Assembly (NCBI GenBank): GCA_018819105.1 | Contig: JAHJQV010000014.1 | Location: forward strand, 1 to 57,478 | Length of the DNA stretch: 57,478 bases | Direction of reading: 5' to 3' | Source of the DNA: Gammaproteobacteria bacterium | GTDB taxonomy: Bacteria; Pseudomonadota; Gammaproteobacteria; Xanthomonadales; Wenzhouxiangellaceae | Part shown: piece after piece, positions 23,210 through 32,554 of the stretch | Position numbering within the stretch: the stretch's first letter is position 1 | Layout: the number at the start of each line of letters is the position of its first letter | Notes under the pieces: generated by a model | Seen by the model: the letters and a program-made list of their open reading frames with translations, nothing else | The model's database searches: none | What the model was told of the DNA's origin: nothing | Translations under genes and position numbers: made by a program

Positions 23210-25915
23210 ATGCATCAACATCACGGACTGAATCTGACCACGGCAAGGCTGATCGTCACCGCCTTGTTTCTCCTTATCCTGGCAGCCTGCGGTGGCACCG
23301 GCAATCCAGGCAGTGGTGGCGGGACGGTACCACCCAATCCGCCCACCATACAGATTCAGGCGGACAGCACCACGGTGCCGGCCAACCCGTTGTTGCGGCC
23401 GCCAGCGCTGTCAGCGCCCACCACGATACAGCTCACTGCCAGAGTGCGCGGCACCGGGGGCGCTGTGGTGCCCGACGGCACCACCGTGAACATCACCACC
23501 AACAATGTCTCGGTGGGCACCATTTCGATCCCGGATGATCCGGAAACCGATGATGTCAACGAGTTCACCAGTTTCTTTGCCAGCGCCGGTACGGATACAT
23601 CCGGTGGCAACGCCACTTTCTTCTTTACTTCCGGCCAGACGCCGGGCACCGCGCGGCTGACCGTATCCACCACCGATCCGGGTACTGGCAATGCCGTGAC
23701 TGCATTCATCGACATCGTCGTCAACGCCGTCGATCCGGCCGAGCAGGTCACCATTACCGCCGGGCAGACCTCGTTGCCGGTGAACACCGCCAATGTTGGT
23801 CCGTTCATCGGTTCACCGTTTCTGACCGAGGTCACGATTGAGTTCGTCGGCACCGACGGCATTGGTGTAAATCCGGCCGGTGATACCTTCGGCGTCAGCA
23901 TTGCACCGGTCAGCAGCGCCAGTTTCTCCACCCTGGATGATCCGGAAACCGAGGATGTGAACGAATTTTTCGTCGGCCTGGGTTCTGGCCCGGTCAATGC
24001 CGTGGGCGGGCGCGGCACGGTGTTTGTCAATGCCAACAGTCAGCCCGGTACCGCCACGTTGACGGTATCGGGTGCCGATCCGTTCACCGGACAAAACTTC
24101 TCGGTGTCGCAGGATTTCACCATAGTCAGTGGTGCCGCCGATGGCATTCCCGTGTCGGCCAGCCTGCAGGTGCCGGCCCAGCCGGTGTTTGTGCAGGGAG
24201 TAGGCAGCAACAACAGCCTGCTCATCACCGCCCAGCTCACCGATGCCGGTGGCCAGCTGGTCAGTGCGCCGGAAGCCATCAACAATGTGGTGATCGAACT
24301 GGTGCCGCCTGGTCCCAACAATTCCCGGCTGCAGGCGGTGGACGCCAGCGGTGCGACCGTCAGCGGCAATGAAATTGCCGTGCCATCGGTGAATGGTCTG
24401 GCCTCGTTCTCGTTCATCAGCGGCAACACCGGCGGTGTGCATCAGCTCAACGTTACCGCAGACGGTGCCGACAACAATGTCGACAACGGCATCCAGCAGC
24501 CGGTCACCGGCATCTCTTCGGTGACCGTTGGCAACGGCCAGCTGGCTGCAATCGAGCTGGTGTCGCCAACCGAAAACGCCATCACCATCAATCGCGTCAC
24601 CGATGTGGTGGATCCGGACGAGGACATCGATGTTGATCCGGACACTGGTCTGATCATTCCTCCCGACCCCGATGGCACTTACTCGCTGCCGTATACGGTC
24701 ATCGCCACCGACCCGTTTGGCGCACCGGTACCGACCGGCACCGTTATCAGCTTCGGCAAGATCGATGCGCCCACGACAAATTTCATCTTTGGCGATGAGT
24801 ATGTGTTCTCCAATGGCTTTGGCAATCCGCAGGAAGGTGGCACACTGTTCACTGTCCCGCTAACCATACCAGCTCCGCTAATGCCGCCAGATGATGGCTT
24901 TCTGGACGATCCGGATGTGGCTGACGAGGCGGTTCAGTTCAACGACACGCTGGTGACCTTCGGCAAGCAGGTGGCTGGCAACGATGAACTGGAATCTTCT
25001 CGCTTCGTTGATTCGGTCAACAGCGATCAGTCGCTGAATGTGCAGTCGCCATTCAACGACAACAATGGTGCCGGGACCATCGTCAACGATGGCAACGCCA
25101 TTCCCTATGTGATTGGCCGTTCCACCATCGGCAACATCGTTGCCCAGGCGGCGACGGCAGCCAATGGCACCGCGACGGTGACACTGACCTATCCGATCAA
25201 TGCCATTGGCAGACCGGTGGTGATCTGGGCGCAGGGCACACGCCCTGATGGCACAGTCATCCAGACTGTGGGCGACGCCGTGGCAGCGGTATTCCCGGGC
25301 ATCGCACCAGCCTCGCTGATCGTCGGCCCCAACCCGGTGCGTGGCAACAGCACCGAGGACATTGTGCTGTGTGCACTGGATGCGCTCAGTGCGCCGATCC
25401 GCAACGCGCCGATCAGCTTCGGACCCAGCGACAACTTCAGCGTCAGTGTCAGTCCGACACCATTGATCACCGGAGCTGACGGCTGTGTCGCCGCCGAAGT
25501 CACCACCTCCGGCATCACTTTTGACCAGAACGAACCGGCAGTGATCTTCAGTAGTGTCGGCGCCACCGCGACGTTGAACCTGGTGCCGCCGGGACCGCCG
25601 ATTCTGCAGGCGCCAGGCAGCTGTCAATTGCTGACCGACGACAATTTCAATGTCATCATCACCGTCTTGAGCGGCGAGAATGAGCCGTTACCGGGAATAG
25701 ATGTAACAGCGAACTGCACCGGCGTCACGGTAGATCCGACCACCGATGCCACCAATACAGTTGGTCAGGCCGTGTTCACGTTGACGGCTGGCAACACTGA
25801 GGATACCGGTCAATGCACCTTCACCGCCGATGCACAGGGCGTCATGCTCAGCACCACGGTGGATATCCAGATCGGTGGCGTCATTCCGTCGCCCGGAGCC
25901 AGCAACTGTAACTGA
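23210..25915 (+). CDS. Large lipoprotein with bacterial Ig-like repeats
   Basis: The product is 901 aa. A signal peptide ends in LILAACGG, a clear lipobox. The mature protein is rich in Thr, Val, Gly and Asp, with beta-sandwich repeats of the invasin/Big type: each has a segment like ARVRGTGGAVVPDGTTVNIT followed by GNATFFFTSGQTPGTARLTV. A block DDPETDDVNEF recurs as DDPETEDVNEF about 135 residues later. The C-terminal region has four or five cysteines, one near the very end (SNCN). Cell-surface anchoring or adhesion is the likely role. It lies 69 bp after pilQ, so it may be cotranscribed and act with the pili (inference). Confidence 0.85.
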   Translation: MHQHHGLNLTTARLIVTALFLLILAACGGTGNPGSGGGTVPPNPPTIQIQADSTTVPANPLLRPPALSAPTTIQLTARVRGTGGAVVPDGTTVNITTNNVSVGTISIPDDPETDDVNEFTSFFASAGTDTSGGNATFFFTSGQTPGTARLTVSTTDPGTGNAVTAFIDIVVNAVDPAEQVTITAGQTSLPVNTANVGPFIGSPFLTEVTIEFVGTDGIGVNPAGDTFGVSIAPVSSASFSTLDDPETEDVNEFFVGLGSGPVNAVGGRGTVFVNANSQPGTATLTVSGADPFTGQNFSVSQDFTIVSGAADGIPVSASLQVPAQPVFVQGVGSNNSLLITAQLTDAGGQLVSAPEAINNVVIELVPPGPNNSRLQAVDASGATVSGNEIAVPSVNGLASFSFISGNTGGVHQLNVTADGADNNVDNGIQQPVTGISSVTVGNGQLAAIELVSPTENAITINRVTDVVDPDEDIDVDPDTGLIIPPDPDGTYSLPYTVIATDPFGAPVPTGTVISFGKIDAPTTNFIFGDEYVFSNGFGNPQEGGTLFTVPLTIPAPLMPPDDGFLDDPDVADEAVQFNDTLVTFGKQVAGNDELESSRFVDSVNSDQSLNVQSPFNDNNGAGTIVNDGNAIPYVIGRSTIGNIVAQAATAANGTATVTLTYPINAIGRPVVIWAQGTRPDGTVIQTVGDAVAAVFPGIAPASLIVGPNPVRGNSTEDIVLCALDALSAPIRNAPISFGPSDNFSVSVSPTPLITGADGCVAAEVTTSGITFDQNEPAVIFSSVGATATLNLVPPGPPILQAPGSCQLLTDDNFNVIITVLSGENEPLPGIDVTANCTGVTVDPTTDATNTVGQAVFTLTAGNTEDTGQCTFTADAQGVMLSTTVDIQIGGVIPSPGASNCN

Positions 25916-25938
25916 TTGACCAAAAAGTCAGCAATCAG

Positions 25939-25963
25939 CCCCGGCCACTGGCCGGGGTTTTTT
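25939..25963 (+). terminator. Rho-independent terminator
   Basis: An 8-bp GC stem (CCCCGGCC with GGCCGGGG), a 3-nt loop and six T residues end the pil-lipoprotein transcript. Confidence 0.95.
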
Positions 25964-26039
25964 GTGCCATTGCATTCTCAGACAGACAGCCATCTGCAGC
26001 CACGCCTGTGGCAGCGGCTGCGATGTTAAAATACGCGGC

Positions 26040-27536
26040 ATGAATACAGCATCTGATCAGACCGGGCCCGCCGGCGACAAAACCGCTCCAGCACATGACC
26101 TGCAACAGCAGCGGCAGACCGGCGCTGCACAGCCAGGTCAAGGCGATGCATTGCAGCAACAACTGCAGGCCTGCCGCAGCGCGTGGCTGCAGCACAAGCC
26201 CAGCGTGGATGAGCGCCGTCGCCTGCTGGCCGAGTTCAGCGATCGCCTCAGCGAGTATGCGCCGCGGCTGGTCGAAGCCATGTCGGCCGACTTTGGTCAT
26301 CGCCCGTTTGCCGAGTCCATGCTGGGTGATGTGTTGCAGGTGCAGGAGGAGATTCGCTTCACGCGCGCGCGGTTGCGTGCCTGGTGCAAGCGCCAGCCGG
26401 TTGTGGTGGACTGGAAGTACTGGCCCGGCCAGGCCTGGTTGCAGTATCGACCGCTGGGTGTGGTCGGAGTGGTCAGTGCCTGGAACTATCCACTCACGGT
26501 GGGGCTGACGCCGCTGGTATCCGTGCTGGCGGCCGGCAATCATGCCATGTACAAGCCCTCCGAATTCAACCCGGCCACCAACGCCGTGCTGGCCGAGCTG
26601 TTTGCCGAGTTGTTTGCGCCTGAGCAGGTCGCGCTGGTCAGCGGCGGTCCGGAGGTGGCGGCGGCATTCACCGCGCTGCCATTCGATCATCTGATCTTCA
26701 CCGGTTCCACCCAGATCGGCCGCAAGGTCATGGCGGCCGCAGCGCACAACCTGACCCCGGTGACGCTGGAGCTGGGTGGCAAATCACCGGCAGTTATCAC
26801 CAGCCAGGAGCAGTTTGCTGCCGCCATCGGAGCCATTGTCAGCGGCAAGTTTTTCAATGCCGGACAGACCTGTATTGCGCCGGATTATGTCATCGTGCCC
26901 AGCGGCAGCGGCAAGGAATTCATCCGCCAGTTGCAGCAGGCAGCGCAGGCGGCTTATCCACAGGCCAATCGCGGTGATGCCTGGACCAGCATCATCACCG
27001 ACCGTCATTACCAGCGGTTGCAGCAGTTGCTGGCAGAGGTCGAAGATGCCGGTGCCGCCATCACAGCACTGTTCAGCCAGGCCGAGAGCTATGCCGAAAG
27101 TCGACGCATGGCGCCGATGGCGATCCTGAATCCTCCGGCCGATGCACGGTTGTTGCAGGAGGAAATTTTCGGCCCGCTGCTGCCGGTGCTGGAAATGGAT
27201 GATCTGGACAGTGCCATGCAATACATCAATGAGCGGCCCCGACCACTGTCGCTGTATCTGTTCAGTCAGGATCAGGCCGAGCAGGAGCGGGTGCTGGCCG
27301 GTGTCAGTGCCGGTGGTTTCTGTATCAACGACACGCTGCTGCACATGGCGCAGCTGAACCTGCCGTTCGGCGGCATCGGCGCCAGTGGCATGGGCAGCTA
27401 TCATGGCTGGTACGGGTTTCGTACCTTCTCCCAGGCCCAGCCGGTCTATCGGCAGTCCAGGCTGTCGGCATCGCGCCTGTTCAAGCCGCCTTTTCAGGGC
27501 TGGAAGCAGCGTCTGATCAAACTGCTGGCACGATGA
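26040..27536 (+). CDS. Coniferyl-aldehyde-type aldehyde dehydrogenase
   Basis: The product is 498 aa from the ATG at 26040. The ALDH core has VVSAWNYPLTV, the NAD-binding FTGSTQIGRKVM, the catalytic Glu in TLELGGKSP, and the catalytic Cys in NAGQTCIAPDYV. The C-terminus NLPFGGIGASGMGSYHGWYG and absence of a membrane anchor resemble CalB-like coniferyl aldehyde dehydrogenases, which oxidise aromatic or long-chain aldehydes. The first 35 residues are Gln-rich and not conserved. The next gene starts 4 nt after its stop. Substrate assignment is by family only. Confidence 0.9.
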   Translation: MNTASDQTGPAGDKTAPAHDLQQQRQTGAAQPGQGDALQQQLQACRSAWLQHKPSVDERRRLLAEFSDRLSEYAPRLVEAMSADFGHRPFAESMLGDVLQVQEEIRFTRARLRAWCKRQPVVVDWKYWPGQAWLQYRPLGVVGVVSAWNYPLTVGLTPLVSVLAAGNHAMYKPSEFNPATNAVLAELFAELFAPEQVALVSGGPEVAAAFTALPFDHLIFTGSTQIGRKVMAAAAHNLTPVTLELGGKSPAVITSQEQFAAAIGAIVSGKFFNAGQTCIAPDYVIVPSGSGKEFIRQLQQAAQAAYPQANRGDAWTSIITDRHYQRLQQLLAEVEDAGAAITALFSQAESYAESRRMAPMAILNPPADARLLQEEIFGPLLPVLEMDDLDSAMQYINERPRPLSLYLFSQDQAEQERVLAGVSAGGFCINDTLLHMAQLNLPFGGIGASGMGSYHGWYGFRTFSQAQPVYRQSRLSASRLFKPPFQGWKQRLIKLLAR

Positions 27537-27540
27537 ATCC

Positions 27541-28194
27541 ATGTCCAGCATGATGGCTGAATTGCCGTTTGCGCCGTCTGCCGAGCGCAACAAGCAGCCC
27601 ATTTTGCAGGTGCTGCAGCAGCAGTTGCCCAGTGCCGGCAGACTGCTGGAAATCGGTTCCGGTACGGGCCAGCATGTGGTCTATTTTGCCGCCGCCATGC
27701 CGGACTGGCTGTGGCAGCCCAGCGAGCAGCTGCAGCATATGCCGGGTCTGCAGCAGCGATTGCAGCAACAGGCCGGCGGCAATGTGCTGCCGCCCATCGA
27801 GCTGGATGTGGCCCAGGCGGCCCATTGGCCGCTGCGTGAGCGCTACCATGCCGTGTACGCTGCCAACGTGGCGCACATCATGTCCTGGCCGCAGGTGCAG
27901 GCCATGTTTGCCGGTATCCAGCGCTGTCTGCAGGCGGCAGGCGTGTTTCTGCTGTATGGTCCGTTTCATCGTGACGGTCAGCCCACATCAGCCGGCAATG
28001 CCGCGTTTGATGCACAGTTGCGCAGCCCGGACAATCCGCATGGCAGCCATCAGGGCATTCGCGATGACCGCCAGCTGATCAGGCTGGGCCGTGCCCACGG
28101 CCTGCAGTTGGTGGATGATGTTGCGATGCCGGCAAACAACCGCATATTGGTCTTTCATGCCAACAACGAGGCCAGTCATGCACAATATCAATGA
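27541..28194 (+). CDS. DUF938 family SAM-dependent methyltransferase
   Basis: The product is 217 aa. It has the family opening FAPSAERNKQPIL, motif I LLEIGSGTGQHVVYFA, and a post-I region ending in QPSEQ, followed by YAANVAHIMSW and LLYGPFHRDG. These match the DUF938/METTL26 group. The substrate is unknown. It overlaps the msrC start by 17 nt and follows the aldehyde dehydrogenase by 4 nt, so all three form one unit. Confidence 0.92.
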   Translation: MSSMMAELPFAPSAERNKQPILQVLQQQLPSAGRLLEIGSGTGQHVVYFAAAMPDWLWQPSEQLQHMPGLQQRLQQQAGGNVLPPIELDVAQAAHWPLRERYHAVYAANVAHIMSWPQVQAMFAGIQRCLQAAGVFLLYGPFHRDGQPTSAGNAAFDAQLRSPDNPHGSHQGIRDDRQLIRLGRAHGLQLVDDVAMPANNRILVFHANNEASHAQYQ

Positions 28195-28663
28195 TGAGCA
28201 GAGTCTTCTGCAGCAGGCACAGGCGCTGATGTCCAGTGAGCGCAATGCGCTGGCCAATGCCGCCAATCTTGCGGCCTTGATCTATGCCGGGCTGGATCAG
28301 GTCAACTGGGCCGGGTTTTATTTCCGCCACGGCGACGACCTGGTGCTGGGTCCCTTTCAGGGCAAGCTGGCCTGTACCCGAATCGGTTTCGGACACGGTG
28401 TCTGCGGCACCGCAGCGGCAAGTGGTGAGAGTCAGCGCATTGCCGACGTCGACAGTTTTCCCGGACACATCGCCTGCGACAGCGACTCCCGTTCGGAACT
28501 GGTGGTGCCGTTGCGGCATGCGGGGCAGGTGATCGGCGTGCTGGACATTGATGCACCGGTGCCGGATCGGTTCTCTGCTGCCGATCAGGCGCTGATAGAG
28601 CAATTGGCGGCTTTATGGCTGGAGGCCAGCGATCTGAGTGCGCTGCAGTTGTTTAGTGGCTAA
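28178..28663 (+). CDS. msrC: Free methionine-(R)-sulfoxide reductase (GAF domain)
   Basis: The product is 161 aa from the ATG at 28178. It is a single GAF domain with the three cysteines of the fRMsr family: LACTRI, GVCGTAA and HIACDSDS, the last being the catalytic one in E. coli. NWAGFYF and SELVVPL are also conserved. It reduces free methionine-R-sulfoxide using thioredoxin, an antioxidant role. The start lies within the end of the upstream methyltransferase gene. Confidence 0.94.
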   Translation: MHNINDEQSLLQQAQALMSSERNALANAANLAALIYAGLDQVNWAGFYFRHGDDLVLGPFQGKLACTRIGFGHGVCGTAAASGESQRIADVDSFPGHIACDSDSRSELVVPLRHAGQVIGVLDIDAPVPDRFSAADQALIEQLAALWLEASDLSALQLFSG

Positions 28664-28760
28664 CCTCCAATACTGATGAGCTTGTCAGCCTGACCCTCTC
28701 GTTCACGCTGCGCATCGACACACGTTACAGACATTGGCAAAACTGGTCAGCGCCAGCTGT

Positions 28761-29243
28761 TCAGGGCCGATACAGCCAATCCAGTTGCCAGTCCTGATAA
28801 ACATCACCGTGGCTGCTGTGCAGCAAGGCCATGTCGCCGGTGCCAAAGCCCTGACGCGCTTCCGCGCTGTCCGCCGCCAGCATGAACAGCAATTCACTGA
28901 TAACCGGGTTGTGGCCGACCACAACGAGCCGGTCCTGGGTGGCGAACTGTTCTGTCAGCAGGGCGCACAAGTCACCACGGCTGCCGCCATATATCAGTTC
29001 GACATGGCGGACGGTGCCGTGCATCGGTTGTGGCTGGCACTGCTCCCAGGTCTGGCGGGTACGCTGCGCCGGCGAGCACAGCACCTGCCAGTGGCCGGCC
29101 GGCAGCTGCCCGTTAAGCCAGTCGCGCATAATGCCGCACTGGCGTTCCCCCTTGGCCGCCAACTCGCGGTCGAAATCGCGTTCTCCGGGCAATGCCTGCA
29201 GCGTTTTGGCATGACGAATCAGCAAAAGATGCTTGCGTGACAT
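28761..29243 (-). CDS. sixA: Phosphohistidine phosphatase SixA
   Basis: The product is 160 aa. It has the histidine-phosphatase RHAKT motif at the N-terminus (catalytic His), a conserved Arg in SPAQRTRQTW, and the second His in VVVGHNPVISEL. Length and motifs match SixA rather than the larger phosphoglycerate mutases. In E. coli SixA acts on phosphohistidine of PtsN/Npr-type phosphotransfer proteins. A MITE copy ends its upstream region 9 bp before the start codon, so the promoter is either inside that element or further upstream. Confidence 0.92.
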   Translation of the reverse strand: MSRKHLLLIRHAKTLQALPGERDFDRELAAKGERQCGIMRDWLNGQLPAGHWQVLCSPAQRTRQTWEQCQPQPMHGTVRHVELIYGGSRGDLCALLTEQFATQDRLVVVGHNPVISELLFMLAADSAEARQGFGTGDMALLHSSHGDVYQDWQLDWLYRP

Positions 29244-29251
29244 GGTGTTAT

Positions 29252-29454
29252 CCCGGATTATTCATGACCCGACCGTCGCGAGACGGTTCCAGAGCCCGCC
29301 CCGGATTGGATCTGGGGCATAGTAGCCGTGGCGATTCGCGACCGAGCGCACCGGAAGCGTACTCGCTAGTGCGGTGAGGATGCGCGACCGAACGAAACTG
29401 CGCGGATACTGGGCTTGGGGCCGTCGCAACAGATTGGGTCATGAATAATCCGGG
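29252..29454. mobile_element. MITE-like inverted-repeat element, copy 2
   Basis: Perfect 16-bp inverted ends, CCCGGATTATTCATGA at 29252-29267 and its complement at 29439-29454. The interior shares the GTCGCGAGA segment, two CGACCGARCG motifs and GCGTACT with copy 1 at 3-184, and is about 20 bp longer. An open frame on the minus strand is shared with copy 1 (FRSVAHPHRT versus FRSVTNPQRT), probably a by-product of the conserved repeat. It sits directly between sixA and a small lipoprotein gene. Confidence 0.8.
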
Positions 29455-29461
29455 GTTTGGG

Positions 29462-29689
29462 TCAGTCGGCATCGTCTTCGATCTGCTCGCGCTGTAGTCG
29501 CGCGGCATCCAGCAACTCCTGTTCGACAGCGCCGGCCTTGTCCAGTGCATCGGCCTGGGTGCTCAGCACGTGGTCGTTGTCGAGCTGCTGGCTTTGTCCG
29601 GCGGGGTCATCGCCAGAGCCGCCTGAGCTGCCTGAGCCGCCACAGCCTGCCAGCAGCAGGAGACAGAGAGCGGACGCTGATGTTTTCAT
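29462..29689 (-). CDS. Small lipoprotein of unknown function
   Basis: The product is 75 aa from the ATG at 29689. A short signal peptide ends in LLAGCGG, a good lipobox. The mature part is a Gly/Ser linker followed by an acidic helical segment, LDKAGAVEQELLDAARLQRE. The stop lies 7 bp from the end of the MITE copy. No family is recognised. An in-frame ATG at 29731 exists but would put non-signal residues in front. Confidence 0.65.
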   Translation of the reverse strand: MKTSASALCLLLLAGCGGSGSSGGSGDDPAGQSQQLDNDHVLSTQADALDKAGAVEQELLDAARLQREQIEDDAD

Positions 29690-29835
29690 GGCAGGGTCTC
29701 CAATCAGATGCTGCGATTCTAGCAAATTCACAGCCGCGGATCAGTGTGCTCGACAGCAGCAGCAATGGAACCTGCAGCGACAGGCCACACCGGGTGTGGC
29801 CATGGAGCGATGGCAGGTGCCTGAGCCGAACCGGT

Positions 29836-32310
29836 TCAGGCTGCCTTGGGGCGGCGCTGCTCGGGCTTGTCCAGCAGCTTGCTGGTGGCGGCGCGCAGTT
29901 CGTCACTGCTGAAGTCATCGACGGCGATGATTTCCATCGTGCGCACATGCACCTCGCGCAGCAGGCGGGCATCGTCGGCATTGATGATGCCGGCCTCAAG
30001 CGCTGCGGTGATGTTGTCCTGCTGGCTGGCGGCCTTGATTTCACCCGAGCGCATGGCCTTGTCGATCTTGCGCTGCAGTGGCTCTGCGGCGATCACCAGT
30101 GGCAGCAGCGCTTCCATGTCGCCGATGACATAACCCGGCGAGGCGGTCTTGTAGACGCCGTCGGTGAGTCGGTCGCGGGTTTCCGACGGTGCCAGCAGCA
30201 GGCTGGCCACCTTGTGACCGAGACGGTCGTTGGGTTGCACCTCGCGCATGCCCAGCGGGAACACGATAAAGCGCAATGCCATGCCGATGTAGCGGTTCGG
30301 ATAGTTGGCCAGCACCCCGCGCAGCGCTTCCTGCAGCTGGTACATGCTGTCCTGGAAGGCCCACGACAGAATCGGCTGGTCGGCCGCCGGACGGCCCTGA
30401 TCCTCAAACCGCTTGAGCATGGCCGAACTGATGTAGAGCTGACTGAGCACGTCGCCCAGGCGTCCGGAAATGCGCTCCTTCTGCTTCAGCTTGCCGCCGA
30501 AGGTGAGCATGATGATGTCTGCAAGCAGTGCGAAGGCAGCGCTGTAGCGGCTCAGCTTGCGGTAGTAGGGGCGGGTGTCGCGATCGCTGGGCACAGCAGA
30601 AAAGCGGCCGGTGCCCAGGCTCATCCAGAATGCCCGGCAGGCATTGCCCAGACTGTGACCGATGTGGGCAAACAGCAGCTTGTCAAACTGGCGCAGGCGC
30701 TCCCCGGGGTCGGCAATCTGCGCGGCTTCCAGCTCCCGCAGCACAAACGGATGGCAGCGGATGGCACCCTGACCGAAGATCATCAGGCTGCGGGTGAGAA
30801 TGTTGGCACCCTCCACCGTGACCGACATCGGCGCCACCTGCCAGGCACGGCCGAGATAGTTGCGCGGGCCAAGGATGATGCCCTTGCCGCCGTGCACGTC
30901 CATGGCATCGGAAATCACTGCACGCGCCTTCTCGGTGGCATGGTATTTGGCGATGGCCGATGGCACCGAGGGTTTTTCCCCCTGATCCACAGCGATCGCG
31001 GTCATTTTGCTCAGTGCACTGGCGGCATAGGTGTTGCCGGCCATACGTGCCAGCGCTTCCTGTACTCCTTCAAAGCGTCCGATCGGCAGGTTGAACTGCT
31101 GACGGATGCGGGCGTAGGCACCGGTGGCCAGCGTCGCCAGCTTGGCCCCGCCGGTGTTGTTCGATGGCAATGATATGGCGCGGCCGACAGACAGGCATTC
31201 CACCAGCATGCGCCAGCCCTGACCGGCGTATGCGGCACCGCCAATCAGCATGTCCAGCGGCACGAAGATGTCCTTGCCGCGGATCGGGCCGTTCATGAAG
31301 GGACTGTTCAGCGGCAGATGGCGCCGGCCGATTTCCATGCCCGGCACATCGTGCGGCAACAGCGCCAGACTGATGCCGATGTCTTCTTGTTCACCCAGCA
31401 GGTGCTCGGGGTCGTACAGCCGGAACGCCAGCCCCACCACCGTGGCCACCGGCGCCAGCGTGATGTAGCGCTTGTCGAAATTCAGCCGCATGCCAAGCAC
31501 TTCCTTGCCCTGCCACTGACCCTTGCACACCACGCCGGTGTCCGGGATCGAGGTGGCGTCGGAGCCGGCAGTGGGGCCGGTCAGACCAAAGCAGGGTATT
31601 TCCTCACCGACAGCCAGCCGCGGCAGGTAGTAATCCTTCTGTTCCTCGGTACCGTAATGCAGCAGCAGTTCTGCCGGACCCAGCGAGTTGGGTACGGCCA
31701 CGGTGGAGCCAACCACGGCGCTGATGCCGCCGACTTTCTGCAACACTGCACGATGCGCCAGGGCGGAGAAGCCCAGCCCGCCGTAGCGCTTGGGAATGAT
31801 CATGCCGAAGAATTTTTCGCGCTTGAGCACATCCCACAGTTCCTGCGACATGTCGGCATCAACATGGCAGATCTGCCATTCGTCGATCATGCTGCAAACT
31901 TTCTCGCATGGACCGTCGATGAAGGCGCGTTCTTCAGCGGTCAACTCCGGGGTGCGGCGACGCAGCAGCTTGCGCCAGTCCGGGCGGCCACCGAACAGCT
32001 CGCCTTCCCAGCCGACGGTGCCCGCATCCAGCGCCACCTTTTCGGTCGGGCTGAGTTTCGGGGTCATCTGCAGATAGGCTTTCAGCATCGGTGCGGTGAG
32101 CCACTGTTGGCGCAGGCTGCGTACATTCAGCAGTGTCGCCACCGGCACAAACAGCAGCCACAGCAGGGTCAGTCCCGGCCAACTGATGTCCAGCAGCAGC
32201 GTACCGGCCAGCAGCACCGCAGCGCTGCTGATGGTCCAGGTGCGCAGTGAGGCAGAGGTGTAGGCAGAAACAACCAGTACCGTGAGCAGAGCGAGCGTTA
32301 ACCACAACAT
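29836..32310 (-). CDS. fadE: Acyl-CoA dehydrogenase FadE
   Basis: The product is 824 aa from the ATG at 32310, beginning MLWLTLALL; the open frame continues upstream but lacks family similarity. It follows E. coli FadE (814 aa) nearly end to end: two N-terminal membrane helices, DGPCEKVCSMIDEWQI, PNSLGPAELLLHYGTEEQKD, ALTSP-type FGLTGPTAGSDA, TVEGANILTRSLMIFGQGA, and the C-terminal DUF1974 region. It carries out the first oxidation of fatty acid beta-oxidation using FAD. The divergent TetR gene next door is the obvious candidate regulator. Confidence 0.96.
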   Translation of the reverse strand: MLWLTLALLTVLVVSAYTSASLRTWTISSAAVLLAGTLLLDISWPGLTLLWLLFVPVATLLNVRSLRQQWLTAPMLKAYLQMTPKLSPTEKVALDAGTVGWEGELFGGRPDWRKLLRRRTPELTAEERAFIDGPCEKVCSMIDEWQICHVDADMSQELWDVLKREKFFGMIIPKRYGGLGFSALAHRAVLQKVGGISAVVGSTVAVPNSLGPAELLLHYGTEEQKDYYLPRLAVGEEIPCFGLTGPTAGSDATSIPDTGVVCKGQWQGKEVLGMRLNFDKRYITLAPVATVVGLAFRLYDPEHLLGEQEDIGISLALLPHDVPGMEIGRRHLPLNSPFMNGPIRGKDIFVPLDMLIGGAAYAGQGWRMLVECLSVGRAISLPSNNTGGAKLATLATGAYARIRQQFNLPIGRFEGVQEALARMAGNTYAASALSKMTAIAVDQGEKPSVPSAIAKYHATEKARAVISDAMDVHGGKGIILGPRNYLGRAWQVAPMSVTVEGANILTRSLMIFGQGAIRCHPFVLRELEAAQIADPGERLRQFDKLLFAHIGHSLGNACRAFWMSLGTGRFSAVPSDRDTRPYYRKLSRYSAAFALLADIIMLTFGGKLKQKERISGRLGDVLSQLYISSAMLKRFEDQGRPAADQPILSWAFQDSMYQLQEALRGVLANYPNRYIGMALRFIVFPLGMREVQPNDRLGHKVASLLLAPSETRDRLTDGVYKTASPGYVIGDMEALLPLVIAAEPLQRKIDKAMRSGEIKAASQQDNITAALEAGIINADDARLLREVHVRTMEIIAVDDFSSDELRAATSKLLDKPEQRRPKAA

Positions 32311-32410
32311 AGTCAGTCTCCAGTGTGAAGGCCATGCTGACCGTGGCTTGGCCTCGCCTGCATCTGTATGGGCAGGCAAAACCAGGTGTTGGCAACCGGG
32401 CCGATTTATT

Positions 32411-32428
32411 CCATACGCAACAGTATGG
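32411..32428. promoter_or_regulatory. Candidate operator in the fadE/tetR spacer
   Basis: A perfect inverted repeat CCATAC-N6-GTATGG lies in the 244-bp divergent spacer. A second one, GCCTGC-N10-GCAGGC, is at 32356-32377. Either could bind the TetR-type regulator encoded at 32555. This is inferred from symmetry and position alone. Confidence 0.4.
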
Positions 32429-32554
32429 CGCAGCCTTCGGCGCAGGTCAAATCCTTTGCGCTTGCCTGCAGCCACTGCCTGGGCTATCTTGTCGGGATGA
32501 CAGCAGATGACAATGACATGACCGCAATCCATCAACACGGGCTGGGCTGACATC

